From: Mesorhizobium comanense
GTDB taxonomy: Bacteria > Pseudomonadota > Alphaproteobacteria > Rhizobiales > Rhizobiaceae
DNA length: 51,587 nt
Direction of reading: 5' to 3'
Assembly (NCBI RefSeq): GCF_005503535.1
Contig: NZ_SCNN01000034.1
Span: forward strand, 1-51,587
Shown piece after piece: positions 1 through 9,815 of the stretch; within the stretch, counting starts at the first letter, position 1, and every line of letters starts with the position of its first letter. The notes beneath the pieces were generated by a model. It searched no databases and was not told the DNA's origin. It saw only the letters and a list, made by a program, of their open reading frames with translations. Both the position numbers and the translations under genes were made by a program.

Positions 1-927
1 GGGAGAAATCCATCGCTTCTGCAGAAGCCTGGATATACGTCGCCCACATTCGCCTGCTCACACGCAGGCTCGCAAGAGCTTGATATCAAACCATTCTTTT
101 TGATTCAGGCTCTCAGAGACAAGCTGAGGACTGACGATCTCTCGAAGCCTGTCGATCTCGGCAATTCAAAGTCTGTCGAAGACGGGCCTGCAGCGCCAAC
201 CGCATCAGCGGAATCAGACACGCCCAAGGATTTGATCGACCAGTACTACGCCCAGCTCGATACGCCATATGTTTCAGCTCCCATGCTCGACAGCATGATG
301 GAGTACATGCACGATGCCGATAAGTTCTATGGCGTGATCGTTGGCCATCATAACCTTCTCCCACAGAAGACGCCGCGTATAGCCCCTTACGCCGAAATGC
401 TGAATGCAGGCTTCGTTCGGTCCCAAATCCTGTCCGCAGACAAGCCGGTTTTGTATCTGCACGGCCACATCCATCAAGATCCAATCGAGGTGGTCAGTGA
501 TCCCCGTAAGCCGCGAAGTCAGCTGATCTCGATTTCAGCTCCGGAGATCAGTGCGGGCTTCAACGAGATTGTCCTTTTCGTTTCGGAAGAAAACGATCTT
601 ATAGGTGTGCGGGTTATTCCGCACCGTACCCGGCAGGCCGATGGCACGATCGTAGAAGAAGAAAATTGCTTCATACCGTGTCCGTCGATTACGCGCAGTT
701 CGCTGGACGATGATACTTGGGGGCTTCTCAAGCGTCTCGAGACGTATCGTGCTGAAAGGGGAACTGACTTGCTTTGGTGGAATCAGGTCGCAGATCTGGT
801 GCGCTCTACCCCAGTGGCAGAGAAGCTCGAAGATGCTCTGATCATGCTGCACGCATCAGGACGTATCGACGTACAGGATCTTGCGAAGTCGAATAGGGAT
901 TGGCGTATCCAGGTGAAGGGTAAGTAG
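1..927 (+). CDS. Calcineurin-like metallophosphoesterase, 5' end outside window
   Basis: The frame is open from the first base, so the gene begins left of the window; 308 residues are visible. Two C-terminal metal-site motifs of calcineurin-like phosphoesterases are present: a GHHN motif near base 340 (VIVGHHNLLP) and a GHxH motif near base 460 (LHGHIHQD). The N-terminal DxH and GDxxD motifs should lie upstream and cannot be checked. Such enzymes cleave phosphodiesters (nucleic acids or nucleotides) using two metal ions. About 110 residues follow the fold, ending in a helical segment. The stop abuts the next ATG, so it is co-transcribed and probably translationally coupled with the ATPase. 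A TTG near base 100 could serve as a start, but would leave out the first motifs. Family call is sound; substrate is unknown. Confidence 0.8.
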   Translation, partial: GRNPSLLQKPGYTSPTFACSHAGSQELDIKPFFLIQALRDKLRTDDLSKPVDLGNSKSVEDGPAAPTASAESDTPKDLIDQYYAQLDTPYVSAPMLDSMMEYMHDADKFYGVIVGHHNLLPQKTPRIAPYAEMLNAGFVRSQILSADKPVLYLHGHIHQDPIEVVSDPRKPRSQLISISAPEISAGFNEIVLFVSEENDLIGVRVIPHRTRQADGTIVEEENCFIPCPSITRSSLDDDTWGLLKRLETYRAERGTDLLWWNQVADLVRSTPVAEKLEDALIMLHASGRIDVQDLAKSNRDWRIQVKGK

Positions 928-3012
928 ATGCAAAATCCTTTCGGACCCAACCGGATCGAATATGAGAGCCGACCTGTCCTTTGGTTCAGCCAGAAAGCAG
1001 GCAACATCGCAAAGGCTGCGAAACCTGTGTTCGTCGCTGGAACTCGAGGTAGCGGGAAGACAAGTATTCTCCGCTCGATATCCACGGTGCACATTCTCGA
1101 AGACCAGAATCTAAATGCGCAAACCGGAACCCTCGACTGGTACGGAGTCTTCTTTCAGCTCAACGAGACCTTCTCACCGCTAATCGACAACGCTGTCCTC
1201 TCTCTCGTTCCTGAGCCCATCCGACTGGACCCGATGGCCGTAAGTCAGCGGCAGTTCGTGATCTTCTCTCACTATCTCGAACTCAAGATCGTGGAGCGCC
1301 TCTTGGAGACACTGAGTTCGCTTCGTCGCGAGGGGCACCTGCGGTACTCCGCGAGTTCTGACCGAGACACTGCATTGAACATACACGTAAATGCCCTGCA
1401 TTTTCTTCAGATCGAAGGAAAGCGTGAATTCTTCGGACTAGGCGAACTAAGATCGCTGGTATCGCGGCATATTGAGCGCTGCTTTAACGCTCTCTTCTCA
1501 GGCGGTGGGCTTAGCAACTCGCCGTTCTTTGCTACTGACCCAGGCACGGTACTCAGCAAGGTCGTTACAGCGGTATCACCACTAATCAAGGGGCCTGCCT
1601 TTGCAGATGATGGGCCACTTAAGTTTAAAATAATGATTGACGACTGTGAGGTGTTAACACCTTTACAGCAGCAATTTTTGAACACCCTCGTACGCAAAAC
1701 TCGCGGTGAGGTGAAATGGGTCCTAGCCTACATCGGAGGGCTATACGACACGATTAGGACGGTCCTGCCCGGCCAGTCGCTATCAAGTGCTGACCGTGAC
1801 GTCGAGAATCTGGATCTTACCTCTGACAACAGTTTTGCCCAGCTTTGCCAAAACGTGGCTTCGTTGCGTCTCTTCTATGCACTGCCGGACAGCGCGCGCG
1901 GTAAGCTGAAGAACGGAGATCCACTCACTGCGTTCTCCCTAAAAAAACGACTCGGCATCTTGTCTGTAAACCAGATTATCGATCGCGTTATCGAGAGTGC
2001 CAGCCCCGAAAGCAGTGAGGGCCGCCTGAAGCTGATCCACGTCGCCGAAGAGGCGCGGGAGTTTCTCTCACTTAAGCTGACTAGGTCCGAGCGTGGGCAA
2101 CTGGCACTAAACTTCAAGGCGCGGCCGTATGTGGAAGGGCTCGTGCTCAATCAAATGTCCGGGAAGTATCGCGATCTTCTCGGAGACGCTGTCGATGTAC
2201 GCGCAGTTCAAAGACGGATAGCTCGGAAACAAGGTTGGGCTTTTCTCGAGGCCTGCAAGATCCTGCGACTGCACGAATATCCCTACGTCGGTCACCAGAT
2301 CATCATGCAGCTCAGCGACCACTGTATTCGCGATTTCCTCGACATCATGGGCGAAATCTACCTCCGCGTCATGAGCAGCGGCCCGAGCCTCAGCCGCATG
2401 ATTGAGTTCATCAATACCGACACCGAAATCCCGATCGAACAACAGCGCCAAGCTGTAATTGCTGCGTCCGAGAAAAAAGTGCAGGGGCTGCGATCCCTGG
2501 CGCAGCCATTTGAGGAAGAAAGCGTCAGGATGGTGCGGGCATTCGGTCGACTAACCGCCAAGCTCCAAACAGAACTCGGAGACGACGAGCCAAATGGCAC
2601 GACTGAGCGGGGACTTTTCAAAATCAATCGAGAGGAGTTGCGTGCGGTCGCAGACAAAATGAACCTCTCGGACGGCAAGATCGACGAGGTTCTGAAGCGT
2701 GCTGAAAAGGACGGCTTCATCCGCGAAGTCTCCGATCGGGGTAAGTTGGAAAGCCCTGATTACCATCCGGACGCCAAAGAGGTCACCATAAGGCTTCACC
2801 ACCGATTTGCCCCCCACTTCAGGTTCTCCTACCGCGGGCCATATGAGGTGAACACCCTCCCAGCGGGGCGCGTGGTCGAACTGTTGATGACGCGGACACA
2901 TACACCTGAAGACTGGGCGGACTCCGTATTCAGGGACCTCTACCCCTCTGCGGAAGAATGGAAGCATCTCCAAGGTTCGCTGTTTGACGATGGCAAGTCC
3001 AATGTTCAGTAA
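928..3012 (+). CDS. P-loop ATPase (ORC/AAA- or STAND-like) with winged-helix-like C-terminus
   Basis: A 694-residue protein. Walker A is at residues 38-46 (GTRGSGKTS) and a Walker B-like strand is near residues 233-238 (IMIDD). Between and after these lie long helical stretches with no transmembrane segment. Residues of about 560-670 alternate helices and strands like a winged-helix domain. This plan matches large ATPases of prokaryotic defence loci (ORC/CDC6-like AAA or STAND NTPases), where the ATPase transmits a signal to a partner effector. It starts on the base after the phosphoesterase stop, with AAGGG a few bases upstream. Its 3' end overlaps the next gene. Codon use is less GC-rich than in the genes right of 4150, and one 60-base line (1621-1680) has only 20 G or C. 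ATPase is certain; subfamily and role are inferred. Confidence 0.75.
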   Translation: MQNPFGPNRIEYESRPVLWFSQKAGNIAKAAKPVFVAGTRGSGKTSILRSISTVHILEDQNLNAQTGTLDWYGVFFQLNETFSPLIDNAVLSLVPEPIRLDPMAVSQRQFVIFSHYLELKIVERLLETLSSLRREGHLRYSASSDRDTALNIHVNALHFLQIEGKREFFGLGELRSLVSRHIERCFNALFSGGGLSNSPFFATDPGTVLSKVVTAVSPLIKGPAFADDGPLKFKIMIDDCEVLTPLQQQFLNTLVRKTRGEVKWVLAYIGGLYDTIRTVLPGQSLSSADRDVENLDLTSDNSFAQLCQNVASLRLFYALPDSARGKLKNGDPLTAFSLKKRLGILSVNQIIDRVIESASPESSEGRLKLIHVAEEAREFLSLKLTRSERGQLALNFKARPYVEGLVLNQMSGKYRDLLGDAVDVRAVQRRIARKQGWAFLEACKILRLHEYPYVGHQIIMQLSDHCIRDFLDIMGEIYLRVMSSGPSLSRMIEFINTDTEIPIEQQRQAVIAASEKKVQGLRSLAQPFEEESVRMVRAFGRLTAKLQTELGDDEPNGTTERGLFKINREELRAVADKMNLSDGKIDEVLKRAEKDGFIREVSDRGKLESPDYHPDAKEVTIRLHHRFAPHFRFSYRGPYEVNTLPAGRVVELLMTRTHTPEDWADSVFRDLYPSAEEWKHLQGSLFDDGKSNVQ

Positions 3013-4045
3013 CAGTTACAGAGTCTACGGGAATATCGCCGTTTCCGAGCACGTCACTGAGACGACCGTGCCTATCAAGGCCGACATAGCAATCGTTGCA
3101 TTGGGGTGGGAAAGCAGATGCACCGCGCTCGAAAAACATTGCGAACTTGATGTCAGACAGCTGCTGGTACTCGACTTCGCACTTAAGGGCAGTGGTAGTG
3201 CCGCTGTGGAAAAGAGCCGACAGGCATTAAGCGAATTCGCATCGCGGCGGGGAGTGGAGTTCAGTGAATTGTCGCTGAATCCGTCGATCGACTATCAGAG
3301 AAACATGCACACTCTTCAGGTCTCCCTCACGGAAATCGGACGAAAATTGGGAACCTACCATGGTACTTTGCGTCGCGTGTTCGTCGATTGCTCCACAATG
3401 CCTCGCATCTACATGCAATGGCTGATCGCCTACGGCTTGGGTGGCGGATCGATACATGCCATCGATTTCGGATACGCTGAAGGCACTTACAAGTCGGATG
3501 GCGATGCCACCGCATTTTCCAGTCAGGTCGATAGGTACGAAACGGTTCCACTGCTGGAAGGAAGTGGTGGCATGGGAGACGAGAAACTGCTGCTAGTCGG
3601 GCTGGGTGGCGATGCCGACATGTTTTACGGCCTTGTGCACGAGTTCAGCCCTGAAAGGGTTGCGGTACTCGTTCCGCGGAGCGAACTGCATAGCGAAGTG
3701 GACAGCCTGCTCGATCTGCAAATTGCCAAGGTCAAAGAAATGTACCGCTTGGAAGATGACGAGATCTCTGACATTCCTGCGTTCGGGCTCGCATCATGTC
3801 TTGATGCGATGAAGGCACATGTCGCGGGGACGGGTAAACGTGCGGTGATCAGCGTTTTCGTTGGCGGCCCGAAGGTTCAGGCCATTGCGACGGCCATCTT
3901 TGCCTGCTCAGACAAACGAGTGCAAGTGAAGGCCAGAATTCCGAAAAGTTACCCTCATCGGGAGGTCGGTGCCAATGGACGTTATCACATCTATCGGCTC
4001 ATCGACCTGACATCTCCCGCTTGCAGTCTGACCGACACTTGGTGA
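2990..4045 (+). CDS. Uncharacterised protein with two Rossmann-like halves (possible CARF-like sensor)
   Basis: I do not recognise the family. I chose the ATG at 2990 (351 residues, 23-base overlap with the ATPase); TTG 2984 and ATG 3002 are alternatives. Each half looks like an alternating alpha/beta domain. The N-half has a strand plus loop (IVALGWESRC), a second strand (LLVLDFAL), and a strand running into a loop-helix (VFVDCSTMPRIYMQWL). The C-half has LLLVGLGGDADMF, then VAVLVP, then a strand and small-residue loop (ISVFVGGPKVQAIA). A strand followed by a small-residue loop with Lys or Arg at a helix start recalls the ligand site of CARF-type Rossmann domains; this is analogy, not a match. 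No transmembrane segment or nuclease motif is visible. It is the last gene of the low-GC cassette. Confidence 0.6.
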   Translation: MASPMFSNSYRVYGNIAVSEHVTETTVPIKADIAIVALGWESRCTALEKHCELDVRQLLVLDFALKGSGSAAVEKSRQALSEFASRRGVEFSELSLNPSIDYQRNMHTLQVSLTEIGRKLGTYHGTLRRVFVDCSTMPRIYMQWLIAYGLGGGSIHAIDFGYAEGTYKSDGDATAFSSQVDRYETVPLLEGSGGMGDEKLLLVGLGGDADMFYGLVHEFSPERVAVLVPRSELHSEVDSLLDLQIAKVKEMYRLEDDEISDIPAFGLASCLDAMKAHVAGTGKRAVISVFVGGPKVQAIATAIFACSDKRVQVKARIPKSYPHREVGANGRYHIYRLIDLTSPACSLTDTW

Positions 4046-4079
4046 CGCACACGCCCTAGCTAGAACTACGCAAGTTGCA

Positions 4080-4117
4080 ACGTTCGCTTTTGGGTAAAGC
4101 AAACTCTGCCCGAACGT
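4080..4117. other. Short inverted repeat between the low-GC cassette and the AraC gene
   Basis: A perfect 7-base inverted repeat (ACGTTCG at 4080-4086, CGAACGT at 4111-4117) encloses 24 bases. It lies in the 107-base gap between two convergent genes, so it could end transcription from either side, but no T-run follows on either strand. The base composition changes sharply in this gap. Low confidence in function. Confidence 0.3.
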
Positions 4118-4152
4118 CCACGAAGAGGCGCAAACCGGCCCCCACGCCCCCC

Positions 4153-4998
4153 TCACCCCGGCGCGCTCAACTCACTTCGCCGCCAAGCGGCCGGCGAAAT
4201 CCCCACCGAGCGTTTGAATTCCCGCCCAAAGTGATAGACGTCGCAGAAGCCGCAGGCTTCCGCCACTTCGGCCAGAGGCTGGTCGCCTTGCACCAGCATC
4301 GACTGCGCCTGCATCAGCCGTTCGCGCATCAGCCATTGGTGCGGGCTGGTGCGCAGATGTTTCTGGAACAGCCGGCGCACCTGTGAGGCGCCGAGGCCGG
4401 TGGCTTCTGCCAGGTCGGCCGCGGTCCAGGCGAAGCCCGGGTCGGCGCGCATGGCTTCCAGCGCCGAGGCCAGCGGCCCCGGCAGATCGTCGTGGCCGGC
4501 ACCATTCACCGCGCGGTCGACCATCAGCAGGAATTCGGCGACCAGCTGGTTGAGGCGCAGGTCGATGCCGGCGTCGCGCCGGCGCAAGGCGGCGAACAGG
4601 CGCTCGAACCAGGGCGCGGGGCTGGCGGCCTCGGCGAAGATGGTGCGCGGCATGCCCTCGCCGAACAGCTTGCGCCGCAGGATCGCCGGGTCCGGTCCGT
4701 CGAGCCGGAACCACAGCAGCGTCCAGGGGTCGTCCGGATCGGCGCAATGCACATGCGGCGCCTCGTTGGCCATCCACGCCAGCTGGTTGGCCCGCACCTC
4801 CAGCCGCTGCCCCAGCGTCTCCACATGCCCCCTGCCCGAAACGCAGTAGAGGATGTCCTGGCCGGGGTGGAAAGCCCGTTCTATGCGGTAGTCGCGCGCC
4901 GCCGCCACCTTGCCGGCGCGCAGCACGCTGAACGCCGTGCGCGTCCATCCGGCGGCCGGCACATAGTGGAAACTTTCGAGAACGGAAGACTTTTCCAT
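4153..4998 (-). CDS. AraC-family transcriptional regulator
   Basis: A 281-residue protein from the ATG at 4998; an upstream in-frame ATG at 5037 would add 13 residues with no family support. The N-terminal half resembles the cupin ligand-binding domain of AraC regulators, with a GQDILYCVSGRGHV stretch. Residues of about 175-275 form the double helix-turn-helix, with LAEATGLGASQVRRLFQKHL and LAEVAEACGFCDVYHFGREF as the two recognition units. It is transcribed away from the dioxygenase/ribose-type operon starting at 5177, with a gap under 200 bases. It is therefore likely the local activator of that operon, sensing its sugar or a breakdown product. Regulator class is secure; target and inducer are inferred from position. 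Confidence 0.88.
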   Translation of the reverse strand: MEKSSVLESFHYVPAAGWTRTAFSVLRAGKVAAARDYRIERAFHPGQDILYCVSGRGHVETLGQRLEVRANQLAWMANEAPHVHCADPDDPWTLLWFRLDGPDPAILRRKLFGEGMPRTIFAEAASPAPWFERLFAALRRRDAGIDLRLNQLVAEFLLMVDRAVNGAGHDDLPGPLASALEAMRADPGFAWTAADLAEATGLGASQVRRLFQKHLRTSPHQWLMRERLMQAQSMLVQGDQPLAEVAEACGFCDVYHFGREFKRSVGISPAAWRRSELSAPG

Positions 4999-5005
4999 GA
5001 TGCGC

Positions 5006-5019
5006 GTTTTATACAAAAC
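5006..5019. promoter_or_regulatory. Candidate operator in the AraC/dioxygenase divergent region
   Basis: The sequence GTTTTATACAAAAC has perfect 5-base arms (GTTTT/AAAAC) around a 4-base centre. It is AT-rich within a GC-rich gap and sits 8 bases upstream of the chosen AraC-gene ATG, where binding could autoregulate. AraC proteins more often use direct repeats, so this could instead be part of a promoter. Confidence 0.2.
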
Positions 5020-5176
5020 ACAGGCCCGCCTGTCCATTTTGTTCGCCGTCAGCCACCGCTATGGTCGCCTTCAATGAGGCCGGGGTTTCGGCGCGGAGTC
5101 GCTGGAAACCTCGGGGTTTAGGGGCTTTCACGGCGCAGGCGCCGCCGGCGGCCCGACAGTCCAGGGAGGCAAGACG

Positions 5177-5941
5177 ATGCTGGCGATGACGAGGAAAGAA
5201 GCGGAAGACTACGCCCGTGACGGCTATATCATCCGCAGGGGGCTGCTTGATCTGGCGGAGGTCGAGAACTTCCGCGATCACGCCCGCGCGCAGCTGGAGG
5301 CGGAAAACAAGAGCGGCGCCGTGATGGCCAAGGGCGACAAGGAGGGCAAGACCACCCTTCTGAAGATGTGGACCAAGGCCGAGGACGACAAATACGGCCT
5401 GCTCGCCCGCGACGAGCGCATGGTCGACCTCGCCGAGGACGCCGTCGGCAAGCCGATCTACCTCTACAGCCACAAGATGACGATGAAGCAGCCCAATGAG
5501 GGCGGCGCCTGGGAATGGCACCAGGATTTCGGCTACTGGTACAATTACGGCTGCCTGGCGCCGGAAATGATGAGCATCTATGTCGCGCTCGACAAGGCGA
5601 CGCGCGAGAATGGTTGCCTGCAGGTGCTGAAGGGCACCCACAAGCTCGGCCGTCTCAACCACATCAGGGAGAACGACCAGACCAATGTCGAGCAGGAGCA
5701 TCTCGAGGCCGCGCTGAAGCGCTACGAGCACATCTATGTCGAGATGGAAGCCGGCGACGCGCTGATCTTCGACGGCAACTTGCTGCACCGTTCCGACGCC
5801 AACCGGTCCGACACCTATCGCTGGGGCTATATCTGCTCCTACAACGCCGTCGAGAACGCGCCCTTCAAGAAGGTGCGCGAATACGGAAACTTCGACGAAC
5901 TGCGCAAGGTGCCGGCCGGCTCGTTCCGCAAGGCGTCCTGA
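5177..5941 (+). CDS. Phytanoyl-CoA dioxygenase (PhyH) family Fe(II)/2-oxoglutarate oxygenase
   Basis: A 254-residue protein. A strong ribosome site (GGGAGG, 7 bases upstream) supports ATG 5177; ATG 5186 is also in frame. The iron-binding facial triad is visible: an HxD pair in WHQDFGYW (near residue 114) and a distal His in LLHRSDANRS (near residue 205), with a following Arg that would hold 2-oxoglutarate. PhyH enzymes hydroxylate unactivated carbons using O2 and 2-oxoglutarate; bacterial members act on varied small molecules, not only phytanoyl-CoA. The next genes form a ribose-type uptake and kinase operon, so the substrate may be a modified sugar or glycoside imported by that transporter. 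Family is firm; substrate unknown. Confidence 0.88.
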   Translation: MLAMTRKEAEDYARDGYIIRRGLLDLAEVENFRDHARAQLEAENKSGAVMAKGDKEGKTTLLKMWTKAEDDKYGLLARDERMVDLAEDAVGKPIYLYSHKMTMKQPNEGGAWEWHQDFGYWYNYGCLAPEMMSIYVALDKATRENGCLQVLKGTHKLGRLNHIRENDQTNVEQEHLEAALKRYEHIYVEMEAGDALIFDGNLLHRSDANRSDTYRWGYICSYNAVENAPFKKVREYGNFDELRKVPAGSFRKAS

Positions 5942-5954
5942 CGCCGCCATGACC

Positions 5955-5978
5955 GGTGCGGGCGGCAACGCCCGCGCC
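5955..5978 (+). terminator. GC-rich hairpin with GCAA tetraloop after the dioxygenase gene
   Basis: A 10-base stem (5955-5964 with 5969-5978, one G-T wobble) closes a GCAA loop of the stable GNRA type. It starts 14 bases after the dioxygenase stop. No T-run follows, so it may partly attenuate transcription or protect the 3' end of the upstream message. The rest of the 211-base gap to the permease gene shows only a ribosome site. Confidence 0.4.
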
Positions 5979-6152
5979 ACGGCCGCATCCTGGAAAGATC
6001 GTGGCCGGACAGGGAGATAGACACCGATCCTGAATCATTTCGGGAACGGTTTTTGAGACATCGGCCCGCGCCTGAGCTCGGCCAGGACGATGAAACGGAA
6101 GAAGTGGTCGCGCCGGTGAGGACCGGTCGATCACGCGCAGGGAGGATACTGC

Positions 6153-7175
6153 ATGACCCAGGCGGTCAGGACCGGCGCGCGCGCGCCAGCCACGGACCGA
6201 TTCACGCTGGCACGGCTGTTGCGGGCGCGGGAAGCAGGCGTGTTCATCGCCCTTCTCGTCATGTGCCTGTTCCTGTCCTTCGCCACCGATGGATTCCTGA
6301 CATCGCTGAACCTGCTCAATGTCGGACGCCAGGTCTCCCTGCTCGGGATCATGGCTGTCGGCATGACGTTCGTTTTGATCGCGGGCGAGGTCGACCTTTC
6401 GGTCGGCTCGACCTACGCGTTCTCGGGCCTTGCCACCGGCATGCTGATCATCGCCGGCTGGGCGCTGCTGCCGGCCATCTGCGTCGGCCTCCTGACCGGC
6501 GTCGTCATCGGCCTGGTCAACGGCGTGCTCTCCACCTATGGCCGCCTGCCCTCGCTCATCGCCACGCTCGGCATGCTGTCCATCGTGCGCGGCGCGGCCC
6601 TCATCCTCACCAATGGCCAGCCGGTCACGGTCAATGCCCGCAACGGCGCCCTGCCCGACGTGCTGCAAAGCTTCGGCTTCATGGGCCAGGGCTACCTGTT
6701 CAGCGTCATTCCCATGCAGCTGGTGTTCTTCGTCCTGGTGGCGGGCCTTGCATGGCTGGTGCTGTCCTTCTCCAATTTCGGCTTCCGCGTCTATGCCGTC
6801 GGCGGCAGCGCCAAGGCGGCGCGCGTTTCCGGCATTTCCGTCAACAAGGTCAAGATATCGGCCTTCGTGCTGATGGGCGTGCTTGCCGCCTTCGCCGGCA
6901 TCCTCGGCCTCGCCTTCCTGCCGTCCAGCCAGGCCGGCCGCACCGGCCTCGGCCTCGAGCTCGACGTCATCGCCGCCACCATCGTCGGCGGCGCCTCGCT
7001 GTCGGGCGGCGAAGGCACCATCCTCGGCACCATCCTTGGCGTGCTCATCATCGGCGTCATGCGCAACGGCCTGGTGCTGATGGGCGTCTCGCCCTTCGTG
7101 CAGGAACTCATGATCGGCCTCGTCATCATCGTCGCCGTCGGCATCGACAAATGGAGCACGCGCCGCACGGGCTGA
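6153..7175 (+). CDS. Ribose-type sugar ABC transporter permease
   Basis: A 340-residue, highly hydrophobic inner-membrane protein with about eight to ten predicted membrane spans. The stretch VGMTFVLIAGEVDLSVGS near residue 70 is the hallmark of RbsC/BPD_transp_2 permeases, and the C-terminal segment IVGGASLSGGEGTILGTILG is the ATPase-contacting loop of the same family. A strong ribosome site (GGGAGG) precedes the ATG. It would form the membrane channel for the binding protein at 7234 and ATPase at 8286. Gene order (permease, binding protein, ATPase) differs from the classical rbsDACBK order, so this is a diverged paralogue rather than the canonical ribose locus. Confidence 0.92.
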   Translation: MTQAVRTGARAPATDRFTLARLLRAREAGVFIALLVMCLFLSFATDGFLTSLNLLNVGRQVSLLGIMAVGMTFVLIAGEVDLSVGSTYAFSGLATGMLIIAGWALLPAICVGLLTGVVIGLVNGVLSTYGRLPSLIATLGMLSIVRGAALILTNGQPVTVNARNGALPDVLQSFGFMGQGYLFSVIPMQLVFFVLVAGLAWLVLSFSNFGFRVYAVGGSAKAARVSGISVNKVKISAFVLMGVLAAFAGILGLAFLPSSQAGRTGLGLELDVIAATIVGGASLSGGEGTILGTILGVLIIGVMRNGLVLMGVSPFVQELMIGLVIIVAVGIDKWSTRRTG

Positions 7176-7233
7176 GCCAACCGGCAGAATTCACAAAACC
7201 GAAGCAACCAGAACCAAAAAGGGAGGACTATCC

Positions 7234-8205
7234 ATGAACTTCAGACACGCCATCCTGGCGGCGGCCATCGGCCTGTTTCCGCTTTCGGCGCATGCCGCAT
7301 CCAAGCTCGCCGATTTCCAGCTCGCGCCGCGCATCAAGGCCAAGATCGATGCCGGCCAGCCGCTCGACCTCTATGTCTCCTACCATGACGTCTCCAACGA
7401 ATTCGCGCCGTTCATGAAGGCCGGCGTCGAGCGCGCCGCCAAGGAAGACAAGGTCGGCGCGCAGTTCATCGGCCCGGTCGGCGCCGATGCCGACGGCCAG
7501 ATCTCGGAAATCGAGACACTGATGGGCAAGATGGACGGCCTGGCGATCTCGTCGGTCTCGACCGACGCGCTGGCGCCCGTCATCGACCGCGTCATCGCCG
7601 CCGGCATTCCGGTCGTCACCTTCAACACCGACAATCCCGAGAGCAAGCGCCTTGCCTTCGCCGGCCAGGACCTCGTGCAGTCCGGCCGCGAGGCCGGCAA
7701 GCTGATGTCGAAGGTGCTGGGCGGCAAGGGCAAGGTGATGATCACCACCATCGACGCCGCCGCGCAGTGGTCGCTCGACCGCGAAAAAGGCGCGCGCGAG
7801 GCGCTGAAGGCCGAGCCCGGCATCGAGGTGGTCAACACGCTCAACACCGGCACCGACCCGCAGAAGATCTATTCCGCGATCGAAAACGCCATGCTGGCCA
7901 ACCCCTCGATCACGGGCGTGCTGTCGCTCGAATGCTGCTCGACGCCGGCCGCCGGCACCTGGGTCGAGCGCAACAAGGCCGCCGACAAGGTCAAGGTGGT
8001 CGGCTTCGACCTGCTCGACCAGACGGTCCAGCTCGTCCAGGACGGCAATGTCGACGCCACCATCGACCAGGCGCCGGAAAAGCAGGGCTTCGCCGCCGTC
8101 GACCTGCTGGTGAAGTTCCTCAAGGGTGAGACGATCGACAATGTCGACACCGGCGTCGGCATCTACACCAAGGAAAACATCGCCGAAGTCGTCAAGAAGA
8201 AGTAA
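7234..8205 (+). CDS. Periplasmic sugar-binding protein of ribose-type ABC transporter
   Basis: A 323-residue protein starting after a strong ribosome site (AGGGAGGA). Residues 1-21 form a Sec signal peptide with an n-region Arg, a hydrophobic core and a cleavage site after SAHA. The mature part has the two alternating alpha/beta lobes of the Peripla_BP_4 family, with typical segments such as LAISSVSTDALAPVIDRVIAAG, shown here only by position (residues of about 105-127), and VVTFNTDNPES near 130. It captures the ligand in the periplasm and delivers it to the 6153 permease. An inverted repeat follows the stop, as often seen after binding-protein genes that need more message than their partners. 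The sugar cannot be deduced from sequence. Confidence 0.92.
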   Translation: MNFRHAILAAAIGLFPLSAHAASKLADFQLAPRIKAKIDAGQPLDLYVSYHDVSNEFAPFMKAGVERAAKEDKVGAQFIGPVGADADGQISEIETLMGKMDGLAISSVSTDALAPVIDRVIAAGIPVVTFNTDNPESKRLAFAGQDLVQSGREAGKLMSKVLGGKGKVMITTIDAAAQWSLDREKGAREALKAEPGIEVVNTLNTGTDPQKIYSAIENAMLANPSITGVLSLECCSTPAAGTWVERNKAADKVKVVGFDLLDQTVQLVQDGNVDATIDQAPEKQGFAAVDLLVKFLKGETIDNVDTGVGIYTKENIAEVVKKK

Positions 8206-8212
8206 TCGACAC

Positions 8213-8253
8213 GCAAGCGGCCGCCGGTCCGCATGGGCCCAGCGGCCGCTTGC
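8213..8253 (+). repeat. 12-bp inverted repeat after the binding-protein gene
   Basis: Perfect 12-base arms (8213-8224 and 8242-8253, core AAGCGGCCGC) enclose a 17-base loop, starting 8 bases after the binding-protein stop. The RNA would form a stable GC-rich stem-loop without a T-run. Such intercistronic hairpins commonly block 3' exonucleases and partly terminate, giving more binding protein than ATPase. Confidence 0.55.
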
Positions 8254-8285
8254 ACACATTCAGCCAGCTCCCAAGCCAGCAGGTC

Positions 8286-9803
<1,518 letters not shown>

Positions 9804-9815
9804 ACGAGGCGATTG

